A DNA stretch of 64,000 bases from Glycomyces amatae (GCF_020991375.1 NZ_JAJLQZ010000007.1:1-64000); one strand, 5' to 3'. Counted from the stretch's first letter, positions 53,800 to 62,769 are shown. Notes: generated from the letters alone by a model not told the origin. Made by a program: numbers and translations.

Positions 53800-54288
53800 C
53801 TATTGCCTTGGGCGGGCGTACCACTCCTGGACTTGTGTTCGCAGTCCCGGCGCCTGGAGCTCGGCGTTCGACTGGATCGCCGCGAGGGTCTGCGCCGCGA
53901 GGGCCCGCCGCCACTCGAGCTCGGCCCCGCGCATGGCCGCGTCGATCGCGCACGGGGCGCGGAAGGCCGAGGCGGGCAGGTCGGCCCACACGCCGTTCTG
54001 GCGGATCTCGGCGCACTGGAACGCCTCCGCGGGGCCCTCGATCGCGGCGAGCACGTCCATGAGCGTGATCTCCCCGAGCGGCCGGGCCAGGCGGAAGCCG
54101 CCCTTCTTGCCCGCCGTCGAGGTCAGGATGCCGGCCTTGACGAGCGGTTGGAGCTGCTTGTTGAGGTAGGCGGGCGGCAGCCCGTACCCGGCCGCGAGCC
54201 GGGCGGTCGAGACCGGCCCGTCCTCGCCCATCCAGTCCAGGAGCAGGCAGCAGTGCGCGGCCCATTCGACGCCTTCGCTGATCTTCAC
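53800..54288 (-). CDS. Rrf2-family transcriptional regulator with atypical cysteines
   Basis: 162 residues: an N-terminal winged helix (HCCLLLDWMGEDGPVSTARLAAGYGLPPAYLNKQLQPLVKAG), wing KGGFRLARP, then a helical part. Iron-sulfur Rrf2 proteins carry three closely spaced cysteines; here only QC and APC, 22 residues apart, remain, plus a Cys-Cys pair near the N-terminus. This suggests a CymR/YwnA-like protein without a cluster, or thiol sensing. GTG start with TACCAT (minus strand, 54296-54301) seven bases before it. It is divergent from a cupin gene whose promoter holds AT-rich palindromes. Confidence 0.8.
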   Translation of the reverse strand: MKISEGVEWAAHCCLLLDWMGEDGPVSTARLAAGYGLPPAYLNKQLQPLVKAGILTSTAGKKGGFRLARPLGEITLMDVLAAIEGPAEAFQCAEIRQNGVWADLPASAFRAPCAIDAAMRGAELEWRRALAAQTLAAIQSNAELQAPGLRTQVQEWYARPRQ

Positions 54289-54375
54289 AACCTCGATGGT
54301 AGCCGTCCGGGTTCGGTTCCGGACCGCAGGCGTTATTCCCCTGTCCGGCATGGGGTTCGACACTTGAGCCGGGCA

Positions 54376-54412
54376 TTGCGAATCCTTATTTGGATATGTA
54401 ATATCTAGATAT
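54376..54412 (+). promoter_or_regulatory. Cupin promoter overlapped by AT-rich palindromes
   Basis: -35 TTGCGA (54376-54381) and -10 TAATAT (54399-54404) have a 17-bp spacer. GATAT-GTA-ATATC (54393-54405) and ATATCTAGATAT (54401-54412) are overlapping palindromes on the -10 and start site. The position fits repression by the divergent Rrf2-type regulator. Confidence 0.65.
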
Positions 54413-54452
54413 GAGTTCCGGCGAGGGCCGGAACCGAACAGGAGGAACCGCC

Positions 54453-54944
54453 ATGAGCACCGCCCCGAGCGCCGTCGTCACCCGCGCCGCCACCGCCGAG
54501 ACCCTCGCCCACGCGCAGCACTCGGTCATGACCCTGCTGGCCGACGCCTCCGCCACCGGCGGGGCCCTCTCGGTCACCCGCTCGACCTTCCCCGACGGCG
54601 GCGACGGCGCCCCGCCCCACTTCCACACCGGCGCCGCCGAATCGCTGTTCGTCATCGCCGGGCGGCTCCAGGTCCTCACCGGCGACGAGGTCGTCGTCCT
54701 GGAGGCCGGCGACCTCGTCTCGCTGCCCGCCGGGCTCCCGCACGCCTTCGGCGCCGCCCCCGGCGCCGACGCCGACGTCCTCGCGGTCTTCACCCCGGCC
54801 GCCGACCGCTTCGACTACTACCGGCTCCTCGAACGCGTGACCGCCGGCGAGGCCGACCCGGCCGAGATCCCCGCCTCCGGCGAGCGCTACGACAACCACT
54901 ACGTCGCCAGCGAGGCCTGGCGCCGCGCCCGCGCGGGGGAGTGA
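54453..54944 (+). CDS. Cupin-domain protein
   Basis: 163 residues with AGGAGG seven bases before the ATG. A single cupin barrel: PPHFHTGAAESLFVIAGRL (motif 1, with His-x-His and Glu) and VSLPAGLPHAFGA (motif 2 His), so a metal site is probable. Such small cupins include dioxygenases, isomerases and quercetinase-like enzymes. Control by the divergent Rrf2-type gene suggests a stress-related role. Confidence 0.82.
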   Translation: MSTAPSAVVTRAATAETLAHAQHSVMTLLADASATGGALSVTRSTFPDGGDGAPPHFHTGAAESLFVIAGRLQVLTGDEVVVLEAGDLVSLPAGLPHAFGAAPGADADVLAVFTPAADRFDYYRLLERVTAGEADPAEIPASGERYDNHYVASEAWRRARAGE

Positions 54945-54949
54945 ACGAC

Positions 54950-54980
54950 GGCGGCCGCCCCGGAGACCGGGGCGGCCGCC
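54950..54980. terminator. Bidirectional terminator
   Basis: A perfect 14-bp stem (54950-54963 with 54967-54980), loop AGA, lies between the convergent cupin and acyltransferase-like genes. Confidence 0.8.
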
Positions 54981-54989
54981 GCGCGCGTC

Positions 54990-55898
54990 TCAGAAGCCGA
55001 GCCTCGCCAGGTTCAGCCGCCCGAGCCGGTTGCGCCAGGGCACCTCGGCCCTGATCCCGGCCAGGACCGCCCGCTGGAGCGAGTTGTCCTCGGGCAGGTC
55101 CGCGACCTTCGCGTCCTCGGCGCGGGCGAAGACGAAGCGCCACAGGTCGGCCCGGTTGCCCGCCGGGCCCCCCGGCCCCTGGAGGTCGAACAGCGCCCCG
55201 AACCCGGGGATGTTCGACCGCTCCGGCAGCCAGTCCCGCAGCTGCGGGTCGAGCAGCCACGACTCGCACGTGAACACCAGGTCCTCGGGGCCCGCGTAGC
55301 GCTCGGGGAAGACCGTCGGGAAGAACTCCAGGGCCCACTCGACCGAGTCGCGCACGGCGTCGAGCGTCAGGGGCCCGCCCTCGCCGCGGATGTGCACGCC
55401 CACCGTCGGCTCCGGGCCCGGCCCCTCCACGCAGAACTGGAGCCTGCCGAGCTGGTACAGCGCGCCGCGCACATGGCCGGTGAACCAGTTCGCGACGTCG
55501 AGCCCGGCCCTGCCGTGCAGGCGCCGGTTGAGCCGCAGCTTCTCGCCCACGTCGGCCAGGACCCGCCGCGACAGGTCCTCGTCGACGCCCCTGCCCTCGT
55601 GGAACGCCAGCATGTCCGGGACCGCCGCGAGCAGCGGGTACAGGCCCAGCAGCGGGAAGGCCCCGGGCGGCTTCGGCCACGGCAGCCACTTGCGACCGCC
55701 CATGTCGGCGGCGATCGACTGGTACAGGCGGTCGGCCGCCTCGCGCGCGGGGCCGTCGAGCGCGGCGAGGGCCGCGGCGGCGTCCTCGGCGTCCTCGGGT
55801 TCGGCACCGCACCAGTCGAGCAGCAGTTCGCGGACGGCGGCGGCGTCGGGTTCGGGGTACGGCTTGACGGCGCCGGGCGGCGGCAGTTCCTGGGTCAC
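54990..55898 (-). CDS. GNAT-like acyltransferase-domain protein
   Basis: 302 residues from a GTG. The N-terminal helical part and the C-terminal part (VGVHIRGEGGPLTLDAVRDSVEWALEFFPTVFPERY, CESWLLDPQLRDWLPERSNIPGF) resemble the actinomycete N-acyltransferase-N plus GNAT-like C-terminal domain family. No characterised member is known to me. It is divergent from the small membrane-protein pair. Confidence 0.6.
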   Translation of the reverse strand: MTQELPPPGAVKPYPEPDAAAVRELLLDWCGAEPEDAEDAAAALAALDGPAREAADRLYQSIAADMGGRKWLPWPKPPGAFPLLGLYPLLAAVPDMLAFHEGRGVDEDLSRRVLADVGEKLRLNRRLHGRAGLDVANWFTGHVRGALYQLGRLQFCVEGPGPEPTVGVHIRGEGGPLTLDAVRDSVEWALEFFPTVFPERYAGPEDLVFTCESWLLDPQLRDWLPERSNIPGFGALFDLQGPGGPAGNRADLWRFVFARAEDAKVADLPEDNSLQRAVLAGIRAEVPWRNRLGRLNLARLGF

Positions 55899-55964
55899 CG
55901 ACTTATGTCACCACGGACGGCCCCCGGGCGGCAACATCGGGTCGGTCACCCTAGTCTGGACCCC

Positions 55965-56309
55965 GTGCGACGGTTGCTGACACCCCCCTGGATCGTCCTC
56001 CACTGCTTCGCGGTGGCGCTGACGGTCGCCTTCGGGCTGCTCGGTTGGTGGCAGCTCTCGCGCGCCCAGGGCGGCAACGCCATCAGCTGGGGCTACGCCT
56101 TCGAGTGGCCGCTGTTCGCGATCTTCACGGTGGTGCTGTGGATCCGGCAGATGCGCCTCGAACTGGCGAAGGACCGCCCCGAGGGCGAGGCGCCCCGCCG
56201 CGGGAGGCCCGCGCCCCCGCCGGTGACCTCGCCGTTCGAAACCGCCATTCTCCAGGCCCGCGAGGCCGAGACCGAACCGCCGCTGGACCGGCAGGGGAGC
56301 CACGCATGA
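55965..56309 (+). CDS. Small two-segment membrane protein
   Basis: 114 residues from a GTG with TAGTCT (55952-55957) seven bases upstream, so leaderless. Two membrane segments (HCFAVALTVAFGLLGWWQLS and EWPLFAIFTVVLWIRQM) are followed by an Arg/Pro-rich cytoplasmic tail. It overlaps the DUF3817 gene by four bases, and this pairing is common in actinomycetes. Function is unknown. Confidence 0.75.
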   Translation: MRRLLTPPWIVLHCFAVALTVAFGLLGWWQLSRAQGGNAISWGYAFEWPLFAIFTVVLWIRQMRLELAKDRPEGEAPRRGRPAPPPVTSPFETAILQAREAETEPPLDRQGSHA

Positions 56310-56650
56310 ACGCCGCCCTGAAACGCTTCCGGATCGTCGCCTGGATCGTCGGCACGTTCCTGATCCTGCTCATGTTCGTCGCGATGCCGCTCAAGTACTT
56401 CGGCGGGAACGACACCATGGTCTCGGTCATCAGCCCGATCCACGGCCTGTGCTACATGGTCTACCTGGTCCTCGCCTTCCACCTGGCCCAGCAGGCCGGG
56501 TGGCGGTTCTGGCCGCAGACGGTGGGCCTCATGCTCGGCGGGACCGTGCCCGTCGCCTCGTTCTTCGTCGAGCGCTGGGCGCACCGGCGCATCCTCGAGG
56601 AGCACCCGCAGGCCGCCGACCCGAAGGTCCGCGACGAAGAGCGGGTCTGA
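56306..56650 (+). CDS. DUF3817-family membrane protein
   Basis: 114 residues, three membrane segments, with the family pattern FRIVAWIVGTFLILL, KYFGGN, ISPIHGLCYMVYLV and GGTVPVASFFVERW. GGGGAG precedes the ATG, which overlaps the preceding stop. The family role is unknown. A strong terminator follows. Confidence 0.82.
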   Translation: MNAALKRFRIVAWIVGTFLILLMFVAMPLKYFGGNDTMVSVISPIHGLCYMVYLVLAFHLAQQAGWRFWPQTVGLMLGGTVPVASFFVERWAHRRILEEHPQAADPKVRDEERV

Positions 56651-56657
56651 GAACTGC

Positions 56658-56699
56658 GACGCGAAGGGCCCGGCGGGGAACCGCCGGGCCCTTCGCGTC
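56658..56699. terminator. Bidirectional terminator
   Basis: A perfect 19-bp stem (56658-56676 with 56681-56699) and a GGAA loop lie between the convergent DUF3817 and L,D-transpeptidase genes. Confidence 0.85.
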
Positions 56700-56701
56700 C
56701 G

Positions 56702-57910
56702 CTAGTCCAGGTAGGAGCCGGACTTGAAGGTCTCCCAGTCGAGGCTCCAGGCGGTGAAGCCGTCGCCCTGCGGCACCTCGAGGCCGGTGTTCATGACGAC
56801 CACCGGGTCGCCCCAGCGCACGAAGTTGTAGACCCACTCGCCCATCTCGTCGGAGACGTTGATGCAGCCGTGGGAGCCGTTCGAGTTCCCCAGCCGGTCG
56901 GCCGCCCACGGCGCGCCGTGGATGAACTGTCCCGAGAACGTCAGGCGCATCGCCCACTTGACGTCGGTCTCGTAGTCGTAGAGGTCGGAGACGAACGTCG
57001 ACTCCTCCTCGCGGCTCATGATCGTCATCGTGCCGGAGAACGAGCGGGCGTCGTTCCCGTCGATCGGCTCGTCGGAGCCCAGCGAGATCGGGATGGTCTG
57101 GACGATCGCGCCGTCGCGGTAGGCCCGCATCTGCTTGGTCTCGTTGTCGGCCTCCAGCAGCCGCGCCTCCGCGTCGATGGTGAAGGCCGTCTCCTGGTCG
57201 AACTCGCCGTAGCGGCCCTCGCCGATGTCGAGGCCGCCGAGCCCGAGCCGGACCGTGACCTCCGTGTTCGGCTGCCAGTACTCCTTGGGCCGGTACTCCA
57301 GGGCCCGCCCGGTGATCCAGTGCCAGGAGCCCTCCTGCTGCGGCTCGGAGGCGACGAACAGGCGCCGCTCGACGGTCGCGCGCAGGTCCTCGGGGATCTC
57401 GTGGTCGGTGAAGCGGAACGCGAGGATCGCGCCCTGGCCCACCGTCGAGCCGTCCCCCGGCAGGTAGTTCTCGATCCCCACCCGGTCCCCCGGGGAGGCG
57501 ATCGTGGTGAACGTCGAGGTCGCCTCGGCCACGAGGCCGTCGGCGTCGGTGGCCGTGACGGTCGCGGTGTAGGCGGTCTCCCACTCCAGGGGGGCCGCCG
57601 GGACCCAGGTGGTCCCGTCGGGGTGCATCGCGCCCTCGACCGCCGCGCCCGCGGCGTCGGTGAGCGCGAACTCGGTGAACTCGCCGCCTTCGACGGTCCA
57701 GGCGATCTCGGCGGCCGCGGTCGCGTCGGCCGCGCCGTCCGCGGGGGTGATCGTCACCTTCGCGGCGCTCTGGGGGGCTTCGGACTCGCCGCCCCCTTCG
57801 GAGATGGTCCCGGAGTCCTTCGTGCACGCGGCCGCGAGGCCGACCACGGCGGCGGAGCCGGCGGCGGCGAAGGCGCCGCGGCGGGTGAGGGAGGATCGTG
57901 CGACGGTCAT
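56702..57910 (-). CDS. ldt: L,D-transpeptidase lipoprotein (LdtMt2-like)
   Basis: 402 residues: Tat-like and lipobox N-terminus (TRRGAFAAAG ... GLAAAC), two Ig-like domains (about 55-245) and a YkuD catalytic domain with IHGAPW and the catalytic motif SHGCIN. It forms 3-3 cross-links in peptidoglycan outside the membrane. The -10 TACCGT (minus strand, 57917-57922) is six bases before the ATG, so leaderless. An ATG five codons upstream lies within the promoter and is rejected. Confidence 0.92.
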   Translation of the reverse strand: MTVARSSLTRRGAFAAAGSAAVVGLAAACTKDSGTISEGGGESEAPQSAAKVTITPADGAADATAAAEIAWTVEGGEFTEFALTDAAGAAVEGAMHPDGTTWVPAAPLEWETAYTATVTATDADGLVAEATSTFTTIASPGDRVGIENYLPGDGSTVGQGAILAFRFTDHEIPEDLRATVERRLFVASEPQQEGSWHWITGRALEYRPKEYWQPNTEVTVRLGLGGLDIGEGRYGEFDQETAFTIDAEARLLEADNETKQMRAYRDGAIVQTIPISLGSDEPIDGNDARSFSGTMTIMSREEESTFVSDLYDYETDVKWAMRLTFSGQFIHGAPWAADRLGNSNGSHGCINVSDEMGEWVYNFVRWGDPVVVMNTGLEVPQGDGFTAWSLDWETFKSGSYLD

Positions 57911-58001
57911 GGACCCACGGTACACAGCGGTCGCGAGGGGCCGTCCTCTTCGCTCCTGTGAGTTCCGCGGCCCCGCAGCGGGACCGCAGGTCGGCGCCCG
58001 C

Positions 58002-59018
58002 TCAGTAGCGGATGCTCAGGTGCACGTGGTTGGTGTGGTCGGAGGACGGGTCGCCGTAGGCGCCGGAGTAGGACTTCCAGCCGTTCCCGGGGAACCAGAT
58101 CTGGCGGTACCAGATCACGTACTGCACGCCCAGCGCGTCGGCGTTCTCGGTGAACCAGGCGGCGAGGTTCTGCCCGTAGTCGTAGTCCCCGCCGCCGGCG
58201 TCGCCGCCGAAGCCGCCGGGCTCGGAGGAGAAGTCGCAGGCCCGGCCCTTGGGGTGCTCGCCGGAGCCGGAGGGGCGGTAGCAGGAGACGTACCGGGTGA
58301 ACCCGGCGATCTGGGCCTGCTCCAGGGCGTGGAGGGTGCGCGGGGTGAGGCATCCGTCGGCGGGGGTCGGGTCGTCCTCGGTGCAGCCGCCCTCGCCGCC
58401 CTCGTACGGTTCGGCCGCGGGGGCGTCGGAGACGGTCGGGCCGTCGGCGGCGTCGCCGCCGGAGGCCGCGAGCTCGCGGGCGGCCTCGTCGCGGGCGTCC
58501 TCCATCTCCGCGGTGACGTCCTCCTGCTCGGCGATGTTGTCGTCGAGGGTCTCGCGGGTCGCCTCGATCTCCTCGAGGCGGGTGATGAGGTCGTTCAGGC
58601 GGACGGCCCGGGACTCGCCGAGGAACTGGAGCATCGTCAGCGCGCTGATGGCGTCCTGCGGGTCGCCGGAGGCCAGCAGGGCCGCCGTCGACTGGTAATC
58701 GGAGGTCATGGACGCGGTGTAGGCGTACTCCTCCAGCTCGGTCTGGAGCTCGGCGACCTCGGCCTGGGAGTCCTCGAGCTCCTGCTCGAGGTCCTCCTGC
58801 TGCTGCTCGAGCGCGGCCAGCTCGTCCTGCGCGTCCAGGTAGTCCTCGATCGCCTGGCCGAGGGCGTCGGAGGCGCCCTCCTCCTGCGCGGAGGACTGCG
58901 AGGCGGGGGCGACCAGGAGGACCACGGCCGCGAGCGCCACGACGGGCAGGGACAGGACGCGTTTCGCGCCGCTGGTGGAGAGCCGCGGGGAGCGGAGTGC
59001 TGCGATGCCGGCGTTCAA
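58002..59018 (-). CDS. Secreted coiled-coil protein with LAS-type peptidase motif
   Basis: 338 residues. Signal peptide or signal anchor (to about SSAQEE), two Glu-rich coiled-coil stretches (about 55-110 and 145-190), an acidic linker, then a C-terminal domain (about 225-338). That domain has the zinc-site patterns HPKGRACD (H-x-x-G-x-A-x-D) and HVH near the C-terminus, as in VanY/M15-like peptidases, plus one Cys pair. The layout resembles cell-wall hydrolases that need coiled-coil control (RipA/FtsEX-like). A peptidoglycan-hydrolase role is likely. It sits next to the L,D-transpeptidase gene on the same strand. Confidence 0.7.
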   Translation of the reverse strand: MNAGIAALRSPRLSTSGAKRVLSLPVVALAAVVLLVAPASQSSAQEEGASDALGQAIEDYLDAQDELAALEQQQEDLEQELEDSQAEVAELQTELEEYAYTASMTSDYQSTAALLASGDPQDAISALTMLQFLGESRAVRLNDLITRLEEIEATRETLDDNIAEQEDVTAEMEDARDEAARELAASGGDAADGPTVSDAPAAEPYEGGEGGCTEDDPTPADGCLTPRTLHALEQAQIAGFTRYVSCYRPSGSGEHPKGRACDFSSEPGGFGGDAGGGDYDYGQNLAAWFTENADALGVQYVIWYRQIWFPGNGWKSYSGAYGDPSSDHTNHVHLSIRY

Positions 59019-59201
59019 GGCTTGCGGTCCTTCGGTGGCTCGGATCCGGGTGGACGGGAGGTCGCCGTACAGCGTAGAACGGAAGGATTCTTCAACCGAC
59101 GCCGGGCCATTCGGTATAACCGCAGGTGATCGTCGTGTGACAGGTCACCGGAGCGGTGTGGCGCGGCCTACTCGAGGCCCGCGCGGACGCGCACCGGCTG
59201 A

Positions 59202-59238
59202 TAGGATAGTTCGAATTCGAACCAGCCGCACCGGCTGG
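59202..59238 (+). promoter_or_regulatory. marR operator palindrome and leader hairpin
   Basis: GTTCGAATTCGAAC (59209-59222) is a perfect 14-bp palindrome just after the -10-like TAGGAT (59202-59207). Immediately beyond it CCAGCCG-CAC-CGGCTGG (59222-59238) can form a hairpin ahead of the ribosome-binding site GGAGGAGG. Autoregulation by the MarR protein encoded 28 bp downstream is likely. Confidence 0.65.
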
Positions 59239-59265
59239 CGCCGCGAGCAGGAGAGGAGGAGGACC

Positions 59266-59781
59266 ATGGCCGCGGGCGACTTCGAGAGCCGCTGGCTCGC
59301 CCCCGACGTGAACGCCGTCTGGACCCGCTTCCTCCACGTCACCCACCGCCTGGAGCTCCAGATCGACCGGCGCCTCCAGGAGCAGCACGGCATCACGCAC
59401 ACCCAGTACGAGATCCTGGTGCGCCTGGCCGACAGCGAGGACCGCGCCATGCGCATGAGCGACCTCGCCGACCGCATCGTCACCGCCAAGAGCGCCGTCA
59501 CCTACCAGGTCAACAAGCTCTCCGACCTGGGCCTGGTCGAGCGCCACAAGTGCGACCGCGACAACCGCGGCGTCTGGGTCAAGCTCACCGGACCCGGCCT
59601 CGAGCGCCTCGAGCAGGCCGCGCCGTGCATCCTGTCCCTGGTCCGCGAGCTGTTCCTCGACGCCATCAACTGCGACCAGGCCGCCGAGCTCGACAAGCTC
59701 CTGGGCACCTGGTCGGACAACCTCGACGAGCACGACCGCGCCCCGATCGGCCACCGCCACGAGGGCGACGCGGAGGCGTAA
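59266..59781 (+). CDS. MarR-family transcriptional regulator
   Basis: 171 residues with a strong ribosome-binding site. The winged helix spans about 45-110 (THTQYEILVRLADSEDRAMRMSDLADRIVTAKSAVTYQVNKLSDLGLVERHKCDRDNRGVWVKLT). Three cysteines (HKCDRD, APCIL, NCDQ) might allow redox control. It sits between the divergent cell-wall peptidase gene and murE, with which it is co-directional (65 bp gap), but murE has its own leaderless promoter. Confidence 0.9.
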   Translation: MAAGDFESRWLAPDVNAVWTRFLHVTHRLELQIDRRLQEQHGITHTQYEILVRLADSEDRAMRMSDLADRIVTAKSAVTYQVNKLSDLGLVERHKCDRDNRGVWVKLTGPGLERLEQAAPCILSLVRELFLDAINCDQAAELDKLLGTWSDNLDEHDRAPIGHRHEGDAEA

Positions 59782-59846
59782 ACGCTTTCGGTGCGCTCCG
59801 CCGGTGTACGGCCTGTCAACCGTCCGTACCGGTGTAGGGTCAGGCC

Positions 59847-61364
59847 GTGCCGAGCTTTCCGCGTCCTGAGACGACCGTCCCCTACCGGGTCGACGGCCTC
59901 GCCGACCTCGTCCCAGCGGCCGGGGAGTGGACGTTCGCCCTCACCGGGGTGAGCCTCGCCGCCGGCGCCGTCGAACCCGGCGACCTCTTCGCGGCCCTCC
60001 CCGGGGCCCGCCGCCACGGCGCCGAGTTCGCCGCGCAGGCCGCCGAGCGCGGCGCGGCGGCCGTGCTCACCGACGACCGCGGCGCCGAACTGCTCCGCTC
60101 CGACCCCGGCGCCCGCGACCTGCCGGTCCTGGTCGCCGAGGACCCCCGCGCCCTCACCGGCGAGATCGCCGCCCGCGTCTGGGGGCACCCCTCCGACCAC
60201 CTCAACCTCATCGGCATCACCGGCACCAACGGCAAGACCTCCACCGCCTACCTCGTCGAGGCCGGCCTCGCGCACGCCGGGCGGACCACCGGCATCATCG
60301 GGACGGTCGAGACCCGCATCGCCGGGGAGCGCATCGAGACCGAGCGGACCACGCCCGAGGCCCCCGAGCTCCAGGCCCTGCTCGCCCTCGCCGCCGAGCG
60401 CGGCGTCACCGAGGTGGTCATGGAGGTCTCCAGCCACGCCCTCGCCCTCGGGCGCGTCGCCGGCTGCCGCTTCAAGGCCGCCGGGTTCACCATGTTCGGC
60501 ACCGACCACCTCGACTTCCACACCGACCTGGACGACTACTTCAACGCCAAGGCCAGGCTCTTCGACGGCCGCGCCGAGTACGAGATCCTGAACGCCGACG
60601 ACCCGCGCGTGGCCACGCTCGCCGACGGCATCAACCGGACCTTCTCCCTCCGGGACCCCACCGCCGACTACCACGTCCACGACATCGCGGGCGACGGGTT
60701 CACCCAGACCTTCCGCCTCTCCGGGCCCAAGGGGAGCGGCGACGGCCGCGTCAACATGCCCGGCCGCCACAACGTCGCCAACGCCGTGCTCGCCGTCGCG
60801 CTCCTGGAGACCGTCGGCGTCGGCACCGACGCCGCCCTCGCGGGCGTCGCCTCCTGCACCGGCGTGCCCGGCCGCATGGAGCTCGTCTCCGGCGACGGCC
60901 CCGTGCGCGGCGTCGTCGACTACGCCCACAAGCCCGAGGCGATCACCGCCGTCCTCGACGCCCTCCGCGAGTCCACCCCCGGCAAGGTCATCGCGATCCT
61001 CGGCGCCGGCGGCGACCGCGACCGCTCCAAGCGCCCCCTCATGGGCGCCGCGGCCGCGCGCGCCGCCGACCTGGTCATCGTCACCGACGACAACCCCCGC
61101 ACCGAGGACCCCGCGCGCATCCGGGACGAGGTGGCCGCCGCCGTCCAGGGCGTGCCCTGCCGTAATATTCCGGGACGGGAACGCGCCGTGCGGGAAGCCG
61201 CCGCCCTGGCCGCCCCGGGTGACGCCATCGCCCTCCTCGGCAAAGGCCACGAGACCGTCACCGAGACCGCCGACGGCCCCGTCTCCAGCGACGACCGCGT
61301 CCTCCTGGCGCGTGCGCTCCGCGACACCGGCCGGATGAAACCGGTCCACGACGTTGAAGCGTGA
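59847..61364 (+). CDS. murE: UDP-MurNAc-tripeptide synthetase MurE (meso-DAP adding)
   Basis: 505 residues. ATP site GITGTNGKTSTAYL, EVSSHALALGR, NMPGRHNVANAVLAV, and the diaminopimelate-recognition motif DDNPRTED are present, so it adds meso-DAP. GTG start with TAGGGT (59835-59840) six bases upstream, hence leaderless. It is followed by murF 43 bp on. The usual dcw-cluster neighbours upstream (mraW, ftsL, ftsI) are not here; a marR gene precedes instead. Confidence 0.95.
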   Translation: MPSFPRPETTVPYRVDGLADLVPAAGEWTFALTGVSLAAGAVEPGDLFAALPGARRHGAEFAAQAAERGAAAVLTDDRGAELLRSDPGARDLPVLVAEDPRALTGEIAARVWGHPSDHLNLIGITGTNGKTSTAYLVEAGLAHAGRTTGIIGTVETRIAGERIETERTTPEAPELQALLALAAERGVTEVVMEVSSHALALGRVAGCRFKAAGFTMFGTDHLDFHTDLDDYFNAKARLFDGRAEYEILNADDPRVATLADGINRTFSLRDPTADYHVHDIAGDGFTQTFRLSGPKGSGDGRVNMPGRHNVANAVLAVALLETVGVGTDAALAGVASCTGVPGRMELVSGDGPVRGVVDYAHKPEAITAVLDALRESTPGKVIAILGAGGDRDRSKRPLMGAAAARAADLVIVTDDNPRTEDPARIRDEVAAAVQGVPCRNIPGRERAVREAAALAAPGDAIALLGKGHETVTETADGPVSSDDRVLLARALRDTGRMKPVHDVEA

Positions 61365-61407
61365 TAGTCCCGAACCCGCTTTACCGCACCACAGAGGAGT
61401 CCGCCGC

Positions 61408-62769
61408 GTGATCCCCATGAGCCTGGCCCAGATCGCCTCCGCCGTCGACGGCAAGCTCAGCGAGAACGCCGACCCCGAGGCGGTCGTCACCGGCGACGTC
61501 GAGTTCGACTCGCGCAAGGCCGGGCCCGGCGGGCTCTTCCTGGCCATCCCCGGCGAGAAGGCCGACGGCCACGATTTCGCCGCCAAGGCCTGCGCCCAGG
61601 GCGCGCTCGCCGTGATCGCCACCCGGCCCGTCGAGGCGCCCGCGATCTACGTCGACGACGCGGTCGCCGCGCTCACCCGGCTCGCCCGGCACGTCGCCGC
61701 CGCCTCCCGGGCCAGGATCATCGGCGTCACCGGCTCCAACGGCAAGACCTCCACCAAGGACCTCATCGGCCAGCTGTGCGCCCGCATGGGCCCCACGGTC
61801 GCCACCGAGGGCAACTTCAACAACGAACTCGGCCACCCCTACACGGTCTGCCGGGTCCGGCCCGACACCGAGTACCTGGTCCTCGAACTCGCCGCCCGCG
61901 GAATCGGCCACATCACCGAACTCTGCGAGACCGCCCCGCCGACCGTGGGCGCCGTCCTCAACGTCGGCATCTCCCACCTCGACGGCTTCGGCGACATCGA
62001 GACCACCGCCCGCGCCAAGTCGGAGCTCCCGCGCTTCCTTGGCGAGGACGACACGGCGGTCCTCAACGCCGACGACCCCCGCGTCGCCCGCATGGCCGGC
62101 GCCACGCGCGCGCGGACCCTCACCTTCGGCGTCGACAACCCCGCCGACGTCACCGCCGCCGACCTCGACCCCGGCGACGGCCGCCACCGCTTCACCCTGC
62201 GCGCGCCCGGCGGCGCCGCACCGGTGCGGCTGCGCCTGTGGGGCCTGCACCACGTCTACAACGCACTCGCCGCCGCGGCGGTCGCGCGCCACCTCGGCGC
62301 GCCCGTCGAGGCGATCGCCGAGTGGCTCTCCGAGGCCGGACGCAAGTCCGAGCGCCGCATGGACGTCTTCACCCGCCCCGACGGCACCGTCGTCATCGAC
62401 GACTCCTACAACGCCAACCCCGCCTCGATGGCCTCGGCCGTCCGCACCCTCGGACAGCTGCCCACCGAAGGGCGGCGCCTCGCCGTCCTCGGGCTCATGG
62501 CCGACCTCGAGGAGCAGAGCGAGGACTGCCACCGCCGCCTCGGCGAGCAGGCCCGCGACGCCGGGGTCGACGAGATCATCGCCATAGGCGAAGGCACCGA
62601 ACCCATCATCGACGGTGCCGACGGCGTCACCGCCACCCACGTACCCGATCAACCCGCGGCCATCGCGCTGCTGCGGAACCGGCTGCGCCCCGGCGACGCC
62701 GTCCTGGTGAAGGGCTCCCGCTACCGGACCTGGGACGTCGCCGACCACCTGCGCGCCAAGGAGTCTTGA
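61408..62769 (+). CDS. murF: UDP-MurNAc-tripeptide-D-alanyl-D-alanine ligase MurF
   Basis: 453 residues from a GTG nine bases after AGAGGAG, giving the family start VIPMSLAQIASAVDG. ATP site GVTGSNGKTSTKDL, ATEGNFNNELGHP, DDSYNANPASM and the C-terminal VLVKGSRYRTWDVADHLRA are intact, so the enzyme looks complete. It adds D-Ala-D-Ala to the UDP-MurNAc-tripeptide made by MurE. The stop TGA is followed after a single base by the tnpB start codon; the original 3' flank has been replaced. Confidence 0.95.
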   Translation: MIPMSLAQIASAVDGKLSENADPEAVVTGDVEFDSRKAGPGGLFLAIPGEKADGHDFAAKACAQGALAVIATRPVEAPAIYVDDAVAALTRLARHVAAASRARIIGVTGSNGKTSTKDLIGQLCARMGPTVATEGNFNNELGHPYTVCRVRPDTEYLVLELAARGIGHITELCETAPPTVGAVLNVGISHLDGFGDIETTARAKSELPRFLGEDDTAVLNADDPRVARMAGATRARTLTFGVDNPADVTAADLDPGDGRHRFTLRAPGGAAPVRLRLWGLHHVYNALAAAAVARHLGAPVEAIAEWLSEAGRKSERRMDVFTRPDGTVVIDDSYNANPASMASAVRTLGQLPTEGRRLAVLGLMADLEEQSEDCHRRLGEQARDAGVDEIIAIGEGTEPIIDGADGVTATHVPDQPAAIALLRNRLRPGDAVLVKGSRYRTWDVADHLRAKES

